64,000 nucleotides of DNA from Arthrobacter tumbae (lineage in GTDB: Bacteria; Actinomycetota; Actinomycetes; Actinomycetales; Micrococcaceae). Positions 53,434-64,000 of the stretch are shown piece by piece. Location of the stretch: assembly GCF_016907495.1 (NCBI RefSeq), contig NZ_JAFBCC010000001.1, positions 248,001 through 312,000 of the forward strand, given 5' to 3'. The translations under genes and the position numbers were made by a program. The notes under the pieces are model-generated. The model saw nothing but the letters and a program-made list of their open reading frames with translations. It made no database searches and was not told where the DNA came from. The stretch's first letter is position 1; each line of letters starts with the position of its first letter.

Positions 53434-54638
53434 CTGGTCAGCACAGAAAGAGCCTCAAGCCACGGTTTGGTAAGAGATTCGGCATTCAAGGATGCGGCCG
53501 CTTCGTGAGCATTCCGCTTCAGCACATCCACCTGGCTCGGCGACAGGTTCAGTAGCTCGTGAGCGGCTGAATCTGCATCGAAGGATGAGCAAACCGAGCC
53601 GATGTTGTGTTCCTCCACCAACCGCTTCATCTCGGGCGACGGCCCAATGAGAACCGCGAGCCGCGCTTGCACGTACTCGAAGATCTTGTTTGGCAAAGCA
53701 TGCATCATATTGAAGTTGAGTGGAGGGCAAAGGTAGAAGCCTATATCGTACTGATGAAGCATAGGAACGATCTCTTTGAACCCTACAGGTGGAAGGACCC
53801 GAATCGAACCGTCACCCTTCGATTCGGCCCTTCGTTTCAGCTCGTCGATATATTTCTGATCACCAGGCACCAACACGACGTCGAAGGTGGCCGTACCCGG
53901 CTTCAACTCGTTAGCACGTGCGACCGCATCAATCATGACCTCGATTCGGCGAGCTCGAGCTGCAGCCCCGGCGTGCACGACTCGAAGCGGCGCTTGAGTG
54001 CGCACGGGGCTCAACGAAGGTTCGTATGCTGACGCATTAGGTACGACTACCGGACGATCTATGCCGTATACCTTTGCATATTCCTCCGCGATGCCGTGGG
54101 CCACCGTAGAGACCGAATTTGCCTTGGTCACGTAGTGCTTGCAAGCCCAGTTCATCAATGGACCAATGAGAAGTCGCCATTGGAGTCGGTCCTCGCCCTG
54201 CCTTGGCGCATATTCGTGAAGATCTGCATGAACACCAAGGCGCGGTTTCAACGATATGGCCGCGGGGACCGCCAACGCGTCATTGGCGAATATCACGTCG
54301 AATTTCCCCTCGGGAATCCGGTCCTGCACGTAACGTATCCGTTCAGATCCGAAGTACAGCTGCTCATGTCGCCGCAAACCGAGTAAGAGAGCCGTCTTCT
54401 TGAAATCAGAACGCCAGCCGGCGAGGTGCGCAGGAACTTCAATATGTTCGACGACGCCCGATGGCGCTTCCCCATAGCCGCATGTGGTGACGTCAGCTAC
54501 CTCTTCAAACAGCCGGACCTGCCGCAGCACTCGCGGGTCACGGATGATGGGAGAAAAGGAAAGGACGAGGACGCGCAGCCGAGTGCCTTTGTTGTTATCG
54601 GTCAACATCGAGGGATTAATCTCTTTCTCGTTGGTCAT
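53430..54638 (-). CDS. glycosyltransferase (GT-B, GT4-like)
   Basis: A 402-residue GT-B protein with N-terminal VLVLSFSPIIRDPRVLRQV and HADLHEYAP, and C-terminal VVHAGAAARARR and HALPNKIFEYVQARLAVLIG, the NKxxEY signature of GT4-like enzymes. Probably acts after the neighbouring transferase on the same glycan. Four-base overlap with the downstream gene; 10 bases after the ABC exporter. Confidence 0.87.
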   Translation of the reverse strand: MTNEKEINPSMLTDNNKGTRLRVLVLSFSPIIRDPRVLRQVRLFEEVADVTTCGYGEAPSGVVEHIEVPAHLAGWRSDFKKTALLLGLRRHEQLYFGSERIRYVQDRIPEGKFDVIFANDALAVPAAISLKPRLGVHADLHEYAPRQGEDRLQWRLLIGPLMNWACKHYVTKANSVSTVAHGIAEEYAKVYGIDRPVVVPNASAYEPSLSPVRTQAPLRVVHAGAAARARRIEVMIDAVARANELKPGTATFDVVLVPGDQKYIDELKRRAESKGDGSIRVLPPVGFKEIVPMLHQYDIGFYLCPPLNFNMMHALPNKIFEYVQARLAVLIGPSPEMKRLVEEHNIGSVCSSFDADSAAHELLNLSPSQVDVLKRNAHEAAASLNAESLTKPWLEALSVLTR

Positions 54639-54648
54639 CGTTTGTAAC

Positions 54649-56448
54649 TCACGCCAGACCTGCCAGGGCGGCTTGTCTGGCGAAATCAGGCATTTGATCT
54701 ACAACTTCTTCGAATGTACCCCGAGCGGCTAACTTCCCGTCGGCGAAGAAAAAGACTACGTCACTGTCCCGGATAGTGCTCAGCCGGTGAGCGACAGTGA
54801 TGGTGGTAACGTTCCCGGCCAATCCCCGTATCGCCTCCGTTACAGCAGCCTCGGTAGACGTATCCAAAGCACTTGTAGCTTCATCGAGCACCAGAACGGC
54901 GGGATGCCCGTACAGACCGCGGGCTATACCCAGACGTTGCCGCTGGCCACCCGAGAGGGCCATTCCACGCTCACCCACCGGCGCCCAGATGCCCCCTTCA
55001 CGGCCTTCAACCGTCTCAAGAAGTTGAGCTTGACGTAGAGCGCTTCGTACTCGATTCTCATCAACTTCGTCAGGATCCCACGTCAACGCCACGTTCTGGG
55101 CAATCGGCGCGTCGAATAACGAAACCTCCTGCGGCACGTAACCAACTCGTGATCGCCAGGAGACCAAGACGCTTCCCATGGGAACATCGCCGATAAGCAC
55201 TTGCCCCGAGCTGGGAAGGAGTAACCCCAGAATCAAGTCGATGAAAGTTGATTTGCCGGCCCCGGACGCCCCGACGACTGCAACTCGCGAACCCGACGGT
55301 ATCTTCATCGAAACGCAATCGAGAGCGGGCTGCTCGGCGTCCGGGTAGTAGAAGGTGACATCCTTCAAATCGATGGTTGGGACGCCTTCAGGAAGCTTGG
55401 TTTGATCGACTATGTCGACCGCACGTGCACTGTTTTCCGCTTCTTCGATGTCCTCAAGTACTTGCTCTGCAAAAGGCGTACTCGAATGCACGATCGACAG
55501 GATGGCTTGGAAGCGCGTCAGCGAAGGGACAATTCTGAACCCGGCAACACCAAAAATGGCGATCGCAGCGAGCGCATTAGTCACGGGGTCCACGCCCTCC
55601 GGCGCAGTAATCATCGCCATACCTCCGACAAGCAAAAACCCACCGATCAGGGCCGCTTCCAGGACGAACCGTGGAACTTGTCCCAGAAATACCGCCATCG
55701 CTCGCGCTCTTGAGGAATGAATTCTATTGTTGTGCACTGCCCGTTCGACATCGTCTGTTGCGCCCTTCAGGGTGATTTCCTTGAGAGCTCCCACAGCCTC
55801 GGTGAGTAGTCGGACAGTTCGGAACGAGAATTGCCTGTTCCTTCTTCCATTGGCCACTGCCCGGCGGGAGATGACACGAGAAAGAATCAACGCGATTCCA
55901 CCGAGATAGACGATTGCAGTCAGCGCTGTGACCCAGTTGGAAACGAACAGCACAAGGAGCACAGCAACCACGGAGACAATCTCTCCCGCTAAGCCCATGG
56001 AAGGCATCAGCACTCCCGAAACCGTGCTTGCAACTCCTGAATCAACCGAGCGGACAAGCTCGGCAGAGTTCCGCTTCAACCTATCCACCCAAGGCGCACG
56101 CATATAGGCGGCAAGAAGCCGGTCTCCAATCGAGACTTCGTGAGCAGCGAATCTCGAGGTTGCAACGCGCAAGAGCACTATATTGAGGACGCTTTTCAGC
56201 ATGATCAAACCGCAGAAGATGACAAGCAGTACAACGTAACCACTCACTGAATCGACGGGCCCAACCGGGCCCAATGTCAGCGGATCTCCCGAAATTATGC
56301 TTGACATGAGTAGCGCCAACAAACCTAGGGCGACCACGTCGAGGAGCGACAGCGATGAAAGCAGGAGCGCATAACGCACTAGGAAGCGGGTGGCAGATTC
56401 GGGCAGGACGGCCAATAAACGCCGGTTGATTCTTATCAGAGATTTCAT
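54649..56448 (-). CDS. ABC exporter/flippase with fused ATPase (PglK/MsbA type)
   Basis: A 599-residue half-transporter: about six transmembrane helices (20-310) and a C-terminal ATPase with Walker A GASGAGKSTF, signature LSGGQRQR and Walker B VLVLDEATSALD. Its position among glycosyltransferases suggests it flips lipid-linked oligosaccharides, as PglK does. It works as a homodimer by family rule. Noticeably more A+T-rich than the core genes (about half G+C in sampled stretches). Confidence 0.9.
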   Translation of the reverse strand: MKSLIRINRRLLAVLPESATRFLVRYALLLSSLSLLDVVALGLLALLMSSIISGDPLTLGPVGPVDSVSGYVVLLVIFCGLIMLKSVLNIVLLRVATSRFAAHEVSIGDRLLAAYMRAPWVDRLKRNSAELVRSVDSGVASTVSGVLMPSMGLAGEIVSVVAVLLVLFVSNWVTALTAIVYLGGIALILSRVISRRAVANGRRNRQFSFRTVRLLTEAVGALKEITLKGATDDVERAVHNNRIHSSRARAMAVFLGQVPRFVLEAALIGGFLLVGGMAMITAPEGVDPVTNALAAIAIFGVAGFRIVPSLTRFQAILSIVHSSTPFAEQVLEDIEEAENSARAVDIVDQTKLPEGVPTIDLKDVTFYYPDAEQPALDCVSMKIPSGSRVAVVGASGAGKSTFIDLILGLLLPSSGQVLIGDVPMGSVLVSWRSRVGYVPQEVSLFDAPIAQNVALTWDPDEVDENRVRSALRQAQLLETVEGREGGIWAPVGERGMALSGGQRQRLGIARGLYGHPAVLVLDEATSALDTSTEAAVTEAIRGLAGNVTTITVAHRLSTIRDSDVVFFFADGKLAARGTFEEVVDQMPDFARQAALAGLA

Positions 56449-56466
56449 ATTCTTGGCTTGCTCAAC

Positions 56467-56865
56467 CTAACCGTCGTTTCGCGGATGACAAGATGGGCAC
56501 GCTCCCCGTAGCGGTCTCGTCGAGTCCCCATCAGGGTGAGGCGCCTCGTCGAGCGCAAGCCGACGCGCCAGCTTCGTCACAGCGTCTTCCATGCGGCGAT
56601 GGCGCTGGGCGGTCGAAGCGACGAACACCATGAAGCTCACGATGAGCGCATAGAGAACAAGGTCCGTACCTCGGCCGATCCCCAATGCCTGCGCAATTCT
56701 AGTGAGAACAACGGGGAAGAATATGGAAAACACCGCGACGAGCGCGAACGCCATGAGCATTATTCGGCGGATGGCGAGGTGGCGGGCGTTCGTGCCGCCG
56801 CGCATCAGCGCCAAAGCTCCGACGGCGACCGCCAGCACCAGTACTGTCTGAACAATGAAGAGCAT
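56467..56865 (-). CDS. DUF2304-family membrane protein
   Basis: A 132-residue protein with three hydrophobic helices (about 1-20, 33-55, 68-85) and a charged tail, matching DUF2304 proteins that regularly sit next to dolichyl-phosphate mannose synthase-like GT2 genes. It starts 2 bases after the GT2 stop. Probably a membrane partner of that GT2; biochemical role unknown. Confidence 0.87.
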   Translation of the reverse strand: MLFIVQTVLVLAVAVGALALMRGGTNARHLAIRRIMLMAFALVAVFSIFFPVVLTRIAQALGIGRGTDLVLYALIVSFMVFVASTAQRHRRMEDAVTKLARRLALDEAPHPDGDSTRPLRGACPSCHPRNDG

Positions 56866-56867
56866 AT

Positions 56868-57533
56868 CTACCTAAAAAAGAGATCGGCCAGAATGTTGAC
56901 GCCGTTCAGCAGTGACTGACCTTTGGACTTCGAGTACTCCGTGTACACGATTTCGACTGGATGCTCAACGATGCGCGGTTTGATTTGCGCGAGTTGCTGA
57001 ATGAGCTCCGACGCGTGGGCCATACGGTTCTGGGTCAAGTGCAAACGCTTCAATACGGCAGATCCGATGACTCGCAATCCGTTATGAGCATCAGTGAGTT
57101 CCAGCCCGGTACTCAGGCTGGACTGAACGGCGGCGGTGCGGAGCACAAGGCGCTTCAACGGGGAAATTTTTGTTCGGCTGTCCAGGAAGCGGGACCCCAA
57201 TATAACGTCGGCCTCACCGGACCTTAGCCGCTCAAGCATTGCGACGGCATCTTCGACTCGGTGCTGGCTGTCGGCGTCGAAAGTGATCACTGCCTCCAGC
57301 CCTGGATCCTGAAGAGCGTACTCAAATCCCGTCTGTAACGCCGCTCCTTGACCCAGGTTGAATGGATGCTCAACCACGACGGCTCCGGCCGCCCGCGCGA
57401 CAGCCGCCGAATCGTCGTCACTTCCATCGTCAACACACACAACATAAGGAAATGAGGGGAGAAGACCCTGGATCACCTCCCCAACGACAGTTGCCTCGTT
57501 GAACATAGGCATCACGATCCACGTACGACTCAC
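56868..57533 (-). CDS. GT2 glycosyltransferase, polyprenyl-phosphate sugar synthase type
   Basis: A 221-residue GT2 (GT-A fold) enzyme: VMPMFNEATVVGEVI, the diphosphate/metal motif VCVDDGSDDDS, and TFDADSQHRVEDA. Resembles dolichol/polyprenol-phosphate mannosyl- or glucosyltransferases that make lipid-linked sugar donors. The GTG start at 57533 has no ribosome site, but a -10-like GATACT (57545-57540) six bases upstream suggests a leaderless message. First gene of the five-gene glycan operon. Confidence 0.87.
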   Translation of the reverse strand: MSRTWIVMPMFNEATVVGEVIQGLLPSFPYVVCVDDGSDDDSAAVARAAGAVVVEHPFNLGQGAALQTGFEYALQDPGLEAVITFDADSQHRVEDAVAMLERLRSGEADVILGSRFLDSRTKISPLKRLVLRTAAVQSSLSTGLELTDAHNGLRVIGSAVLKRLHLTQNRMAHASELIQQLAQIKPRIVEHPVEIVYTEYSKSKGQSLLNGVNILADLFFR

Positions 57534-57662
57534 CAGCCAAGTATCCCATAGGGTGAAGCCTGCACTTGGCGCGAAGCCCGTAGCGTCGGAATGCTCTTGT
57601 ATCGTTGGTTGAAGTTTTGCTTAGGTACAGTCCGGCGCATAAACGAAAGCTCAGGAGATTGA

Positions 57663-59651
57663 ATGTCGTGGTGGCAGGTACTGCCAGTAGTCGTGGGCGC
57701 TGTGGGCCTGATCCTCCTGCCCGGATACGTCGTCGCTGCCGGCTGCGGCGCCAAGGGCATGAGCAGGCTTGGGTTGGCGGCGCCTCTGACCACGAGCGTT
57801 GTATCAATGTCGGCAATCGTGGCGGGCGCCCTCCGTAGCGATTGGTCTCTTTGGTGGCTGGTGCTTCCAACGCTTGCTCTTGCCATCGGAGGCGTCATTG
57901 TCCGCCATTTCACCGGTGCTAGAAGACCACGAAGGATCGGGCTCCGGGGCTTGAACCGGCCTAGTCTTCGCTCTGCTGTCCTGTTTCTCGCGGTGACTCT
58001 GTCTGGCGCGATTATCGGATGGCGCTTGACCCAGCTTTTCGGCCGTCCCGAGAGTGTTTCGCAGACATACGATGGCGTCTTCCATCTAAATGCTTTGCGC
58101 TACATCATGGACACCGGATCAGCCTCCTCGCTGAGCCTGGGTGGTATGCCAACAGGTGGCGACGATCCGTCCTTTTACCCAGCGGCCTGGCATGGCCTCG
58201 TTTCGCTACTTATCCAGGCAACGGATACATCGATCCCGGTCGCTGTGAATGCCACCAGTATCGCAGTTGGTGCGATTGTCTGGCCTATCGGTTGCATCTT
58301 CTTATGCACCCGGATAACCGGTAACCGTCCAATTCCCGTGCTGGTGACCGGGGTACTCGCGAGCGGTTTCAGCGCATTTCCTTACCTACTCCTTGATTTC
58401 GGCGTCCTCTACCCGAATTTCCTCTCTGTTGCGCTGCTTCCCGCCTGCGTTGCTCTTGCGGCCATGGTTCTAAGGGTAAGCAGCGATAACCGCCAGCCAT
58501 GGATGGTCAGTTTCCTTGCGCTGCTCGCCAGTCTCCCAGGCCTCGGCCTCGCGCATCCCAGTACTTTGATGGCCCTTGCCGCCCTGTTCCTCCCTCTCGG
58601 CGGTGTCGCCATGGTTCGCCACTGGCGCCAGCTCAGGCGGCGGAGAGCACATGCCGCCCGGTTCATCCCGTCTTTCGCCGCGCTTGTCTGCTACACAGCT
58701 GCCGTAGTCGTGCTGTGGCAGGAACTCCGTCCCAGTGAAACTGCATCGCAATGGGAACCTTTTCAAACCAACGCGCGCGCGGTAGGTGAAATCCTCGCCG
58801 CAGCTCCTATGGGGGAACCAGCAGCGTGGATGATCATGTTCCTGACATTCGCCGGCCTACTTCACATCGTGCTAAAGCGAGGGACATGGTGGGGTTTCGG
58901 CATATTCCTCGTGACAGCTTTTCTCTATGTCGTGGCCTCGTCAGAGCCACAGGGCGACTTCAGAAACCTCATCACCGGCGTTTGGTACAACGACAGTTTC
59001 AGGCTTGCAGCCCTGCTGCCCGTCACGACGATAGTCCTCGCTTCGATCGGAGGCTCATGGATCGTAACCGCAACCGCACAACACCTACAGGAGCGGGGAA
59101 AGCACATCGTGCTTCAGCGGGTCCATCCGCGCCTGACGACGACGGTACCCGCAATCGCCGCCACAATCACAGCGGTCGCAGTGCTTGTCCCCCTCGTTCA
59201 AGGCCCCTCCGTCAGCGTGCCAGTTCGTGAAGCACATAGGCTGAACTACGATCTCAACGAGGAGTCTGCTCTGTCCGTTGATGAGCGGGAGCTCATTGGC
59301 CGACTTCCTCAGCATGTCCCCGATGATGCTGTAGTTGCTGGTAATCCATGGAGTGGGATGGCATATGCGTACGCGCTTTCAGGAGTTGAGGTACTTACTC
59401 CGCATCTGGGGACCACCGGAGCACCGGAGAACCTTCAGTTGCTCATGGAGCTCGACCAAGCGGCCACCAACCCGGCGATCTGTCCACTCCTTGAGAGCAC
59501 TGGAGTGCAATATGTGCTTGAATTCGCGGGCAAGGAGATCCATGCAGGCGACCACTTCTATCCCGGAGTTGAGGGTCTTGCCGGTCAGCCAGGCTTGAGG
59601 GTCCTTGACTCAGAAGGTCAGGCGACTCTGTACGAGATCACCACCTGCTGA
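57663..59651 (+). CDS. large polytopic membrane protein, DUF6541-like
   Basis: A 662-residue protein with about 12-14 hydrophobic segments in residues 1-510 and a soluble C-terminal part (about 520-662). The motif FGRPESVSQTYDGVFHLNAL in an early outer loop and the general form match actinobacterial DUF6541 proteins, suspected GT-C-like membrane glycosyltransferases. AGGAG five bases before the ATG supports the start. Divergent from the GT2 operon and convergent with wzt. A polyprenyl-sugar-using transferase is inferred from context. Confidence 0.8.
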   Translation: MSWWQVLPVVVGAVGLILLPGYVVAAGCGAKGMSRLGLAAPLTTSVVSMSAIVAGALRSDWSLWWLVLPTLALAIGGVIVRHFTGARRPRRIGLRGLNRPSLRSAVLFLAVTLSGAIIGWRLTQLFGRPESVSQTYDGVFHLNALRYIMDTGSASSLSLGGMPTGGDDPSFYPAAWHGLVSLLIQATDTSIPVAVNATSIAVGAIVWPIGCIFLCTRITGNRPIPVLVTGVLASGFSAFPYLLLDFGVLYPNFLSVALLPACVALAAMVLRVSSDNRQPWMVSFLALLASLPGLGLAHPSTLMALAALFLPLGGVAMVRHWRQLRRRRAHAARFIPSFAALVCYTAAVVVLWQELRPSETASQWEPFQTNARAVGEILAAAPMGEPAAWMIMFLTFAGLLHIVLKRGTWWGFGIFLVTAFLYVVASSEPQGDFRNLITGVWYNDSFRLAALLPVTTIVLASIGGSWIVTATAQHLQERGKHIVLQRVHPRLTTTVPAIAATITAVAVLVPLVQGPSVSVPVREAHRLNYDLNEESALSVDERELIGRLPQHVPDDAVVAGNPWSGMAYAYALSGVEVLTPHLGTTGAPENLQLLMELDQAATNPAICPLLESTGVQYVLEFAGKEIHAGDHFYPGVEGLAGQPGLRVLDSEGQATLYEITTC

Positions 59652-59665
59652 GACCTCACAGTGCG

Positions 59666-60391
59666 CTATGACCTTAGCCTAGCGACGACGTCTCCTACCG
59701 ACCCGTCCATCACGATGTGTCCGTTCTCGAGCAGAATGCCACGCTCGCAGATCTGCGAAACAAGGTCCAAGTCGTGACTTACAACGACTAGGGTTCGGCC
59801 AGCCGCCGCCAACTCCTTGATTTTGGCTATGCATTTTTTTTGAAACGGCTCGTCCCCGACAGCGAGTATCTCGTCGACCAGAAAGACCTCAGGATTGGTG
59901 TGGACGGCTACTGAGAACGCGAGACGCAGGTACATACCCGAAGAGTAAAACTTCACTTCGGTATCGATGAACTGACCGATTTCGGAGAACTCGACAATGG
60001 AATCAAAGCACGCTTCTATCTGCTTCTCACTCATGCCGAGAATTGCACCGTTGAGATAGACATTGTCCCGACCGCTGAGATCAGGATGAAACCCTGCCCC
60101 CACTTCAATCAGACCAGCGACTCTTCCTCGTGTGAGCACCGTACCGACATCCGGAAGCATGACACCAGAGATGTGTTTCAGCAGGGTTGATTTTCCCGAG
60201 CCGTTCAGTCCGAGTAGCGCGACCGTTTCACCTTGCTCAATCTCGAGCGAGACACCCCTCAAAGCAAAAAACTTCTCTGATAAGTCGCCTTTTCGGCCCC
60301 TCATCAACCAAACGAATGCTTCCTTGATAGACCGCGTGTGCCGCAGCACGAACTGCTTTGAAACGTTGTGAACGTGTATAGCCGTACTCAC
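59666..60391 (-). CDS. polysaccharide ABC exporter ATPase, Wzt/RfbE type
   Basis: A 241-residue ABC ATPase of the polysaccharide/teichoic-acid exporter group (TagH/Wzt). Walker A GLNGSGKSTL, signature FYSSGMYLRLAF, Walker B VFLVDEILAVGD; the YSSGM and AVGD forms are specific to this group. No C-terminal carbohydrate-binding extension. It immediately follows the permease. With glf and glfT2 it resembles the mycobacterial galactan export ATPase (Rv3781). Confidence 0.9.
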   Translation of the reverse strand: MSTAIHVHNVSKQFVLRHTRSIKEAFVWLMRGRKGDLSEKFFALRGVSLEIEQGETVALLGLNGSGKSTLLKHISGVMLPDVGTVLTRGRVAGLIEVGAGFHPDLSGRDNVYLNGAILGMSEKQIEACFDSIVEFSEIGQFIDTEVKFYSSGMYLRLAFSVAVHTNPEVFLVDEILAVGDEPFQKKCIAKIKELAAAGRTLVVVSHDLDLVSQICERGILLENGHIVMDGSVGDVVARLRS

Positions 60392-61251
60392 TCATAGCTC
60401 CTGGGCGAAACGCCCCTCAAGGCGTCGAAAAGTGTACTGACCGAGCACAATGACGAGAACCGCCGTCGCAACTCCTATCGGTAACCACACTCCGAAGAGG
60501 TTCGGGGGTGCCGCTGTTGCGGCATCGGTGATCGACGTAGTCGTCGGTTTCCAGAACGCGAAGTGAAACAATTCCACGGCAATAGTGAGCGGATTCGCTT
60601 GGTAAACAGCAAGAAAACCCGTGCCTAGGGTATCGCGAACCATTGTCCATGAGTAGAGCACCGGGGAAGCCCAAGTGGCTATCATCAACAACATATCGAC
60701 AAAATTCTCCGAGTCCCGGAAATAGACATTTGCGGCGCCGAAGAACAGCCCCAATCCAGTCGCAAGGAGTGCAACGATCACGAATCCCGCCGCAGCTGCA
60801 GCTACTTCAAAAATTCCCGGCGTCCATCCAGTGAAAAGACAAGCGGCAAGCAAGACCACTAGCTGCGGAAAAAAATGTACGGCGGAAACCCAAACTGAAG
60901 CGACTGGAAAAAGTTCCCGCGGCAGGTAGATCTTCTTGATCAAGCCACCGTTGCCGACAATCGAACGGGAGGCATTGCCGAGCGCCTCGGTAAAAAAATT
61001 GATGAGAATAATCCCAGAAAACAAATAGATAGGATAGTTTTCGGTATTGCGATTCATTCCCAAGAACACACCAAGCGCGAACCAAAAGACCACGAACTGC
61101 ACGCCGGGTTTCACGTACGACCAGAGGAGTCCCAGCACCGATCCCCGATAGCGGACCTTGAGCTCCTTAGCAACCAGAAGTTGCAATAGGTACCGAGATC
61201 GCAGTACGTCTTTCAAGCCGCGCCCGAGTCCAGGCGCAACCAGTTCCCCGC

Positions 61252-64000
<2,749 letters not shown>

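Overview
The window is high-G+C actinobacterial DNA of the Arthrobacter/Micrococcaceae type. The evidence is a fused 2-oxoglutarate decarboxylase/dehydrogenase (Kgd type), a SigR-RsrA pair, GuaB1, the tiny ribosomal protein bL37, a SAM-IV riboswitch, a tmRNA whose tag ends RTDFALAA, and an actinobacterial tad pilus locus. I see no rRNA, tRNA, IS element, prophage or CRISPR array.

Layout. 1-9.4 kb: a HIT protein (cut by the window edge), a sulfurtransferase, a PhoD-like phosphatase, an MBL hydrolase, a zinc module (zur convergent with znuACB, with a Zur-like box before znuA), and two CNNM/CorC membrane proteins behind a highly structured leader. 9.8-17.1 kb: guaB1, kgd, a SGNH-like protein lacking the usual serine, and an MDR reductase. 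17.2-25.7 kb: bL37, rsrA/sigR with its own SigR-type promoter, doxX, aroA-rsgA, a cold-shock gene, hisN, a SAM-IV riboswitch with a class V aminotransferase, a methyltransferase, and a 54-residue acidic ORF. 25.8-31.1 kb: a second metal ABC operon (mntABC-like) ending in a DtxR/MntR regulator and two overlapping crcB genes, then ybdK.

31.1-39.4 kb is a sugar-use locus: alpha-galactosidase, sugar ABC importer and a GH13 glucosidase in one operon, with a divergent ROK repressor. 39.7-45.7 kb is the ssrA-smpB-M23 peptidase-ftsX-ftsE-prfB block; ssrA has a perfect SigR-type promoter, tying trans-translation to the thiol-stress sigma factor encoded 20 kb away. 45.7-50.3 kb is a tad/Flp pilus operon, divergent from a secreted GH25 lysozyme with three near-identical SLH repeats.

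52.4-64 kb is surface-glycan territory with visibly more A+T in parts: a five-gene glycosyltransferase/ABC-flippase operon, a large DUF6541-type membrane protein, and a galactofuranan operon (glf, glfT2, wzm, wzt) cut by the window end. I found no clearly novel system. The most interesting points are regulatory (SigR at sigR and ssrA, the SAM-IV switch, the MntR-like operator over a leaderless start, the CNNM leader) and galactan-type machinery in what looks like a non-mycolate genome.
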